Positions 56,445-64,000 of a DNA stretch of 64,000 bases are shown here, piece by piece (within the stretch, counting starts at the first letter, position 1; each line of letters starts with the position of its first letter). Below the pieces are notes generated by a model. That model did no database searches and was not told the origin of the DNA. It worked only from the letters and a program-made list of their open reading frames with translations. The DNA is from Corbicula japonica (taxonomy: Eukaryota > Mollusca > Bivalvia > Venerida > Cyrenidae): positions 5,518,001-5,582,000 of the forward strand of contig JAZAYU010000005.1 in the NCBI GenBank assembly GCA_038501625.1, written 5' to 3'. The position numbers and the translations under genes were made by a program.

Positions 56445-57760
56445 GTAAATATAATCAATTGATATTTAGTCCATTCACACACCAAATTAACTCTTTCCGC
56501 CATATTCTGCTTAGACTGGATGAATGCTGGATCCACGGGGAAGACATTCTCAAATGCAACATTTTCGAGAAATCTTATTAATTACACTTTCCATAAAAGA
56601 ATGTACATGTAGTCATGTACTTACTAAATTGATATTAAAGAAAGTATCGAAAAGATAGCATTTGTTTTAGTGTCTCGGCAAGTAGGTATGACATGGCGGG
56701 GCTTCGGCTCGACGGTCAGGTACCGATGGTGTCCCCATTGCACGGATCCTAACAGTCTATCGGGTATTACAAGGAAAGAGTTGGCCCATATTCTTGTTCT
56801 TTTTCCTTCTTTTCTTCCTTCTTTGTTTGTCTTAGTTTCTTTTCTTTATTTTCATTGTTTTTCTTTTTATCCTTGTTTCATTTCTTCTTTATTTTCCTTG
56901 TTGTATCACTATGGGATGGTTTCTTAGGATTCTTTTTCGCCTTACTATTCTGGATTTTGGTGCTAAGTTATTCCTTTCCATAAGCTATGTCTGTCAGTCC
57001 CTCATGAAAACTTCAATATTGCTTATGACAACAGTGTCAAGATGAAGCAAAAATGTTTAGGTCAAGGTTACATTTGACAGAGTAATGCCCCTTTTTGAAC
57101 TTTAACTTTGTCATAAAAACTTAGCATTGGCTATAAGTTTGCCATTTGTTCATCAAACTTTTTATTGCTTATTTCAACAGGGTGGTGATGAAGCAAAAAA
57201 TCTTAAGGTCAAGGTTACAATTGACAGACTTATATTTCAATTTTGTCATGATAACTTCATGTTTTCTGTAACTTTTGCATTTCTTTATCAAATATCTTTG
57301 TCCTTTATATTCTGACAAAGTACATGGGGATTCCACACAAGTTCAACTAAAAACCTTTCTTGTTCATGTGAAAAACATATTTTCATGGTTCCCAGAGACT
57401 TTATTAATATATTTGTAGAATGTTCTAGAAGCTTCATTACCTGCCCCTGATGACTATAAATAATTAAAAACTGGCTGTTGAAGAATATAATTTATTAAAA
57501 GTAAACAATTTCTTCATTATTTCTTTTCTTAAGGAAGTAAATAATTTGTAAGTCAGCATTTGCAACTTAACCTTATTGACTCATATGTAAAGTAGTGGTA
57601 TATACTTTGGAAGTCAAAGAATTTTCATTGGACTATTTTAAGATTGTTCTAGGAGTTTCCTGTGTTCCACTCACATGTATAATTTGTGTATATACTTGAA
57701 AAAACTTTTCATAAAAAAATCAAGATCTCTGAGTTTATGTTAGAACTTCTAAAAGTTTCC
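56445..57760. other. Unassigned sequence with pyrimidine-rich and core-like stretches
   Basis: 56780-56940 is a diverged copy of the pyrimidine-rich arm at 57760-58008. AGGTCAAGGTTACA-type core text occurs at 57059 and 57207. Confidence 0.4.
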
Positions 57761-58245
57761 GTATGTCTTTCTTCTGGTTTTGTGTTCATTTTCATTGTAT
57801 TATCTGTATGAATGTTTGGTTTTCTGTTCTGTCTTTGTTTGTTTTCGTAGTTTCCTCCCTTTGTTTCTTTTCTTTCCTTTCCTTTTTCTCTTTCTTCATT
57901 TTTTCCTTCTTTGTGTGTTTTCTTCTTTCTTTTCCTTGCTGTTTCATTCTGGGATACTTTTTTTCCTTTACTATTCTCTTTTGGTTCCTATCCTGTTTTG
58001 TCATGGCAAGGCAGTTGGGTAGCTCAGCTGGTAGAGCAACTCAGAACTGTGCCTTACATGTTCTTGAGGAGGTCCCAGGTTCGAATCCTGGTTCAACAGC
58101 CTCAGCCATGACAAAGCAAGATGGTTCCAAGAGTCGGAATAGTATAAGAAGAAAAAGAAATTGCCAGAATGAAAGAGGAAGGGAAAGAAAGAAGAAGAGA
58201 CACAAGGAAGGAAAGAAAACCAAGGGGAATAACCCAAAATCTAGA
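57760..58245. repeat. Large foldback with pyrimidine/purine arms and a tRNA-like loop
   Basis: The left arm (TTTCATTCTGGG...ACTATTC...TTTTGGTTCC...TTTTGTCATGGC) and right arm (GCCATGACAAAGC...GGTTCCAAGAG...GAATAGTA...CCAGAATGAAAGAGG) pair over about 100 bp or more. The tRNA-like sequence 58011-58100 sits between them. Confidence 0.6.
58011..58100 (+). ncRNA. tRNA-like sequence (tRNA-derived SINE head or odd tRNA)
   Basis: The A-box TAGCTCAGCTGGTAGAGC forms a D-arm (GCTC/GAGC). CCAGGTTCGAATCCTGG forms a perfect T-arm with the B-box. An acceptor stem of about six pairs (GTTGGG with TTCAAC) closes it. The anticodon arm is abnormal: CTCAGAAC pairs with GTTCTTGAG around a 12-base loop, so no standard anticodon loop exists. 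The internal promoter boxes look usable by RNA polymerase III. A functional tRNA is unlikely. Confidence 0.5.
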
Positions 58246-58356
58246 AAAAATTTTGCATGGATTCCGCCCTCCATCCCCGACCACCAACCCTAATATATAA
58301 GTTTTTTATATAAATTTTGGAATTTGATTTTCGGACGGTTAGGTCCATGCATAATT

Positions 58357-58447
58357 ACCAAATTTGGAAAAGGGAGGTAATAATTCTTTATTGCAAACTT
58401 CCAGGGTTTGCAATAAAGAATTTTTTACCTCCCTTTTCCAAATCTGG
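58357..58447. repeat. Near-perfect hairpin (about 40-bp arms)
   Basis: AATTTGGAAAAGGGAGGTAA followed by TTCTTTATTGCAAAC on the left and the complement on the right, around TTCCAGG. Confidence 0.85.
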
Positions 58448-58555
58448 TAAAGGGAGTTGCTGAAAAATAAAAGCAAAGAATTTTTAACACTTTATTCACG
58501 AAAATATGTTATTACAATATTTTTCACAAGAGAACATGAATAAAACAAAGAAACA

Positions 58556-58795
58556 AACATACTTGCAGATGTAAGGAAAATGTCAGTAACGCTGCAATAA
58601 ATATTTTTTTTACATTTTCTTTTACAAATGAACTTGCATGAATATAAAGTAATTATGCACTTATTTTAAAAGTCTGAATTTTCAAAATTACTTGATAGTC
58701 TTGCAAGTTCAGTTGTAAAAAAAATGTAAAAAAAAATATTTATACATTTATTGCAGCAATACTGACATTTTCCTTACATCTGCAAGTCAAAGTAC
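58556..58795. repeat. Foldback with about 85-bp arms
   Basis: Left arm ACTTGCAGATGTAAGGAAAA...AATGAACTTGCA; right arm TGCAAGTTCA...TTTTCCTTACATCTGCAAGT. Confidence 0.8.
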
Positions 58796-58803
58796 TAGTA
58801 TGC

Positions 58804-59047
58804 TTGACCTTTTTTTCCATATATACACCTTTTATTGTATGGACAAACAGTGTAGATCCAGATCAGTCAGCACATCAATGCTGTTTGATCAGCTTCTACA
58901 CTGTTTGCTTCTGCATCCAAAAAAAACCTAATGAATCTAAGAACAATCAGTGCAGATCCTGGTCAGATGGCACAAATATGCCAGTTGATCCGGATCTACA
59001 CTGTTGCCCCTTACCATAAAAGGCATATATATCGAGTAAAGGGTTAA
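58804..59047. mobile_element. piggyBac-like foldback MITE
   Basis: The right end AGTAAAGGGTTAA is intact; the left TTAA is mutated. Internal AGTGTAGATCCAGATCAG palindrome present. Confidence 0.7.
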
Positions 59048-59224
59048 CTATACAAAATTATTAATGTAAATTTTAAAGATTTTTCCCCAAATCATGTAAC
59101 TAATGGGCTTTCTAACAGTCTTCACTGCACTTTTATCAAAAAAACGGAAAATCTAAATCTCCGAACAGCAAAATGCAGTTCAATAAAACCCTGCAGAAAT
59201 ATATGTTATTATTGTATCCTTATT

Positions 59225-59430
59225 TTAACCTTTTCCTCCATTTATACAACTTTGTTGCCTGGGCGAACAGTTTAGATCCAGATCAGCTGCCACATCTGTG
59301 CCATCTGATCAGGATCTAAACTTTTCACTTTTTGATTTGTTAGGCTATTTCTGACCAAAATGTGACCAGTGCAGATCTTGATCAGACGGCACGGATGTGC
59401 AGGCTGATCTGGATCCACACTGGTCGCACA
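59225..59430. mobile_element. piggyBac-like foldback MITE, right end eroded
   Basis: TTAACCTTTTCCTCCATTTA at the left. The internal palindrome is complete up to GGATCCACACTGGTCGCAC, then diverges. Confidence 0.65.
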
Positions 59431-59779
59431 GTCAAAATTCCCTAAAATTCTATTTACAGCCATACACAAAACATCGTTTTAAATACCCACATAAGTAATA
59501 CATGAATATGTTACTTACAATATTTTCTTAGTCTATTTAATTTTTCGCAACTGCATTTTCATTTCGAAATTTTCATAATTTTCTTTTTTATTGATGAAAG
59601 CAAAATGATGACTGTAGATGTCCATTAAGAAAATGCCCTAAACAAATAATATCCATTAACAAAAAATTCAACTATACATAATCTAGACTAATATTTTATC
59701 AAAAGTAGAATTCAGCTGTGACAAACACCTTTATTTCTAATAAAAACCAATGTTTGTCAAACAATATCTTTCCTTTTTT

Positions 59780-59880
59780 TGCAGTTGGGGGGTGGGGCGG
59801 GTATGGAGGAAAGGGGGATTTGGGGGGTGAAGAAGAGGGAGAGATGAGGGACGGGGATGGGGGATGGGGGTTGATGTGAC
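59780..59880. repeat. G-rich tract with many G-runs
   Basis: Numerous runs of three to six G on the plus strand (GGGGGGTGGGGCGGG, GGGATGGGGGATGGGGG). Candidate G-quadruplex. Confidence 0.7.
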
Positions 59881-60342
59881 AAAATGCTTATATATATTGG
59901 TAGGTGTGAGGCGGGTTTATCCACAAACTTCTAATAATACTAATAAAAATAAATTTAGCAAGTAAATTAACACTTTAGTCACATAATGTACATTACAATG
60001 TCACTAAAATATGTAACATGCATGAAATATTGTTCTGTTTTAATGTACAGAATTTAAATATAAGCAATTTCAGCTACTGGTTTTACTTTAAAAAAAGGTA
60101 GTTTGAAATTATTTAAATGTTTTTTCTGATGCTGGATAAAAGAACTAATAATAATTATTGGAATAAATTTTTAATTTACTAGGAAATTTCCTGTCAGCAA
60201 CAAAAGGACAGAAGGTTACGTCACAATGTTGAAATATTAAAAAAAATAAATTCTTCAAAACGTTGTGTATAAGACAGACTAGCACAATCATGTCTATATC
60301 TAACTTGCATTGTCATGTAGTCTATGTCCGAGTTGTATGGTT

Positions 60343-60800
60343 ATGTCTAAGTCTGACTTTAACAGTCGTGTCATGTCTAAGTCTGACTTGCACTGTCATG
60401 TCTAAGTCTGACTTGCACTGTCATGTCTAAGTCAGACTTGCACTGTCATGTCTAAGTCTGACTTGCAATGTCATGTCTACGTCTGACTTGCACTGTCATG
60501 TCTAAGTCTGACTTGCACTGTCATGTCTAAGTCTGACTTGCAATGTCATGTCTAAGTCTGACTTGCACTGTCATGTCTAAGTCTGACTTGCAATGTCATG
60601 TCTAAGTCTGACTTGCATTGTCATGTCTAAGTCTGACTTGCACTGTCTTGTCAAGGTCCGACTTTCACCGTCATGTCTAAGTTTGACTTGCACCATCATG
60701 TCTTAACCTAACTGGCACTGCTGCAATGTAGTGTTTAGAATCTGACTTTCACCATGATGTCTTAGTCTCACTTGCACAGTCATTTCTAAGTCTGACTAGC
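60343..60800. repeat. 25-bp minisatellite (CACTGTCATGTCTAAGTCTGACTTG)
   Basis: About 17 units; the central ones are nearly identical and the flanking ones degenerate on both sides. No unique spacers. Confidence 0.95.
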
Positions 60801-60854
60801 ACCATCATGTGCTTAAGACAACGTCAACATCATTACTTGCTATCACCTATCCAG

Positions 60855-60942
60855 ACTATGGAACAACTCAACACTAATGGAGGTAGTAAAGAGTTTGTAG
60901 CCATAGATGCGAATTGGCCCCGGTCAAATTTGAAGATAAGAG
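60855..60942 (+). CDS. Candidate first coding exon of a plus-strand gene (continues outside window)
   Basis: Acceptor CACCTATCCAG, then ACTATGG as a start context. The 28 codons begin MEQLNTNGGSKEFVAIDANW, and the exon ends AAGATAAGAG before the donor GTAAGT. The protein sequence is of mixed, non-repetitive composition, and the exon directly follows the 25-bp minisatellite. No continuing exon is recognised: the next good acceptor (61452, TTTCTGTTTCAG) would give an early stop. Family unknown. The non-coding exon candidates at 36959-40085, 53115 and 56405 could be its 5' UTR. Confidence 0.4.
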
Positions 60943-61701
60943 GTAAGTGGGCAAACTGTAAGCTTCATGGCACTTTAAAATATTTTTAGATGCTATATTT
61001 GCAGTTTCACATGTGTAGCTAGGATCCCCAAAAATTGCCTGACATGCTCTTTTTGACCTTGACACTTTCAGTGTGAGGCAGGTGCTTGGAATGCGAAACT
61101 AATACATTTCTGGCTCTGCCTTGAGTTTAACTTGCAATTCTCAAGGGGCATACAAACAAGTGTGAGTAGTGCAAAATCTAGGTGGTTATGGTATATTATG
61201 AGTGTGATTTAATGAAACAGTAGGGATTTTACCATGTGTGAGTGGCAAGCATTTATTTTGGTCATTGGCAATAAGAGAGCTGTGAACTGATGAATGTTTG
61301 AAATTTTGCCTCGTCGGCCGACCAGTTTTCGCTTCCAGAATTTGAAAGTTAATGGTGCTTAAAATTCAACTGATATGTTTTGAATATAATTTTGCTTTGT
61401 TTTCATAAACTGAATGTCATTGTGATGTCAGTCATGTGCCCTTTCTGTTTCAGGTATGTGCTAGTAGGGAGCAAGTGGACTTGTCGTGCCGGCTGTGATT
61501 CTTCAGTTTTGCGATATATCAGAATAACCGTTTACTGCCGCCAATGACGTTGTCCAGTGTTTTTAATATTGACTGTTGGCCCCATCTTAAACCTTTTGCT
61601 TCAGAATAGTTAAAGCAGTGGCTCATTTTACCCTTTGAACTAGGTTTATTGGGAGTAGTTTGTGGGATAAACTCTGTTCACACCTACCTTGGACCACTTA
61701 G
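60943..61701. other. Unassigned sequence
   Basis: No supported feature apart from the possible acceptor at about 61452. Confidence 0.3.
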
Positions 61702-61703
61702 TA

Positions 61704-62865
61704 CACTACAACTCCATTATATCGCGGACTTCGGGGTCCAAGCCTGCCAACCGCGATATAAACGGAGCGCGATATAAGTACATAATCGCGCTAAAACACG
61801 GAGAATGCTTTTGCTGTCGGATGCAAGTATATCGCGGTGTTGCGTAATTAACACGCCGTGAAATCTATGGGTACATCAGGGAGTACGTTCCGTGCTGGAC
61901 AAATGTTTTAAAACAATTGTTTAAATTTAATTTATTATATTAATATTTCTTACAAGACACACAATTACCAAATTTCAAATAAAAAAAGCAAAACGGAGAC
62001 TGACTAATAACACCAAGATCAAAATCGTATAGGCCTTAAATTATTGTAATGGAATTAAAGACCGTATATCTAGTTTGTTTAGATGCTTGCAGAAATTTTA
62101 ATTATTTTATGACACAAACTCCGACATTTTACGAACGTAAATGTAAAATAAATATTAAACCACTAACCATCATGAACATATTCCATAATTTATAAATTAA
62201 ATCCTAATTTGTCTCCAGTGTAATATTTCAGTATTGTTGCATCATCAACCAACTTAAACCAGCTATAGAAATGACAAATGTCACGTACACACTTCTTGTA
62301 GATCAAACGATTTCATAGCAGAGCCGACAAAACATCACAGTCTCTATACCAGCCGACATTTTTCTTTGAAGTCGCATTTCACTGACAGATATTATCGCTG
62401 TTTACCTCTAGTCAAAAATACTACCTCTATGAAATTAACAGGAAGGCAGATCAAAGCAAAATGTACATCAATGAACTACCGACAGGTTTTAAAACATGAC
62501 TAGGAATAATTTTTTGTTTCTTTCTGAATTGTGCGGATTATGTGATAATTATAGAGACAATCGAATTTAGTAATGGATCAATGATAAAATTAAACAGTAA
62601 GTATGCATTCACATGTTTGCCCCGGGCTGTTAAAGTGTTATCTGTCACTGGGAAAGGTGTTAAAACACGTTTGTTTTAGGGGAAAATGTGTGCGTCATTT
62701 GTGTACATGTTACAATTGTGACATTCGGTTTCGATCTTTTTTACCACCCAAGAAGAATGAACAAACATATACATTGTATATGTACAAAAAATTGGGATCC
62801 ACGGACCAAGCGCGATATATTGGATATCGCGATATAACGGATCGCGATATAACGGAGTTGCAGTG
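61704..62865. mobile_element. pogo-like DNA element, 1162 bp, TA target duplication
   Basis: The left end CACTACAACTCCATTATATC is matched by inverted CACTGCAACTCCGTTATATC at the right. TA flanks both ends. Subterminal TATATCGCG repeats on both sides are typical of pogo/Tigger ends. No transposase frame. Confidence 0.7.
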
Positions 62866-64000
62866 TATTAGGTCCGTGCCGATGACAAGATGAGCAGAAC
62901 AGCTCAACACATTCTCTGAATTGTCAAGCTAAAAAGCAATTATATAAATAATTTTTACAAACAAAACCCACAAAATTACCAAATTCTCTCGCCCAAATGT
63001 TGGATGTATACATCAAGCAATGAATGATACATTAAGCAATCAATGTTAACAGAACATTTTCTTTGAGGGATCGAGAGAATTCCAAACAAATCAAAGTGAT
63101 CGGAACTAATGAATGCTGGATGATCATTGAAAATATTTTTAACTGTAAATATTCCAACTATCTCAAATATCTGATTGGCTGCAATCAAGACATGTCTCCA
63201 TTTCAGCCAATCAGATTCTTGAGCTTTGAGTCTAGTCACCATTCTCAGTTTTATAATCTTGGGACAGAGAGCACAGACAACAGACCTAACATGTGACAGA
63301 CACAGACATAACATACAACCTACACATAATCACAGACATTGACAGACACCAAGGCAATGATTGCAGGTAACAGGTCACTTTGGTGAAAAAGAAAAGTAGT
63401 ATTACAATGTCTTGTTTAAAGCTTGTGAAAACATTCTGGACAAAACTGATTACAATAGCTCCCCTTGATCCTTCAGCTCAGGTGAGCTCAACGTTACAGT
63501 TTATTCATAAAGTAATCTCAGTCTAACAAAATTTATACATAGTGCAACATATATAAAATCATGTGAAGTAGTCATCTTGAAATCCAAATGGCAAGTTTTA
63601 AATTACATGTATTTGTAGTATCAAGGTGGCATATAAACTTCCAAGAACATTTTAACAAGAACATAAATTCACTTTCTTTTTTCTCGTAAGATCTATACAT
63701 GTATACCTTTTCTTTATGAAATTCCCTTTGCTTTTAATTCAGCATTTTCCCTTGCAACAATCATACAAAGCTTGAACTGTTGTGCCTGTTAAATTATATC
63801 GCTGTATAAAGCATTACCACTGAAATTTTAATATACCCTTTCATTACAAATTTGATTTTATTTCTCTAAAAGATGTTTTTAGTTGCACTTTAGGGTGTGT
63901 ACCCTTATTCATATACATACTTTTGTAGATGATCACTTCACATGTTTTATATTATTATTTTATATAAAGTAGTTATATATTGTACAAAGTGGCTTATAAA
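62866..64000. other. Unassigned sequence to the right edge
   Basis: It contains a truncated CCAAT foldback MITE (63161-63264, GATTGGCTGCAATC and TTTCAGCCAATCAGATTCTT). At 63475 there is a short inverted piece of the CTCAGGTGAGCTCA repeat head. Nothing else recognised. Confidence 0.4.

Noticed and set aside
57763..58293. 176-codon frame rich in Phe/Ser then Lys/Arg
   Set aside because: It reads through the pyrimidine arm, tRNA-like core and purine arm of the foldback.
61452..61560. Possible next exon after 60942 (TTTCTGTTTCAG acceptor)
   Set aside because: In the required phase it meets a stop after two codons, so it does not continue the frame.

Overview
This is an AT-rich, intron-containing, repeat-dense animal nuclear DNA window, most probably from a bivalve mollusc. 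The evidence is spliced genes with GT-AG introns, Iroquois-type TALE homeobox genes, and interspersed repeats that resemble the 'pearl'/Helentron-like elements and small foldback elements of bivalve genomes. Species cannot be fixed from the sequence. No bacterial operon, CRISPR array, rRNA or complete virus was seen.

Genes. (1) 1-2059, minus strand: one unbroken reading frame of about 686 codons that runs off the left edge. It encodes a secreted-then-multipass membrane protein of unrecognised family. (2) 11436-14127 and 17149-19680, plus strand: two intact, tandemly duplicated five-exon Iroquois-type homeobox genes (410 and 408 residues) with identical exon phases and a shared upstream block. 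(3) 22327-26020, minus strand: a complete four-exon gene (226 residues) for a membrane-anchored ML-domain (GM2-activator/NPC2-like) lipid-binding protein. (4) 60855-60942, plus strand: a candidate first coding exon of a gene that continues beyond the window, possibly preceded by non-coding exons at 36959-40085, 53115 and 56405. (5) 47254-48529, minus strand: a small spliced reading frame (95 residues) whose first exon lies inside the terminal inverted repeat of a 5-kb mobile element.

Layout. 2-10.5 kb is intergenic with small repeats. 10.5-20 kb is the Iroquois tandem duplication. 20-26 kb is the ML gene and its repeat-filled introns. 26-33 kb is minisatellites, a short DNA element and a pearl-like element with a nested LINE 3' fragment. 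32.7-40.9 kb is a series of roughly 700-bp tandem units, each carrying an exon-like module. These units are broken by a 3.7-kb hAT-like element and a 1.27-kb Harbinger-like element, and both insertions can be proven by comparison with the neighbouring uninterrupted unit. 41-50.4 kb holds two more pearl-like repeats; the second is split by a 5047-bp element (43540-48586) with 540-bp inverted arms and a 5-bp target duplication. 50.4-64 kb holds further small foldback and piggyBac-like elements, a 29-bp minisatellite, a tRNA-like sequence in the loop of a foldback, a 25-bp minisatellite and two pogo-like elements.

The most noteworthy observation is the 43540-48586 element. Each inverted arm carries a matching pair of inward-pointing exons in the same phase, and the two arms differ only synonymously across 20 codons of the second exon. 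This suggests a mobile element whose termini encode the start of a protein.
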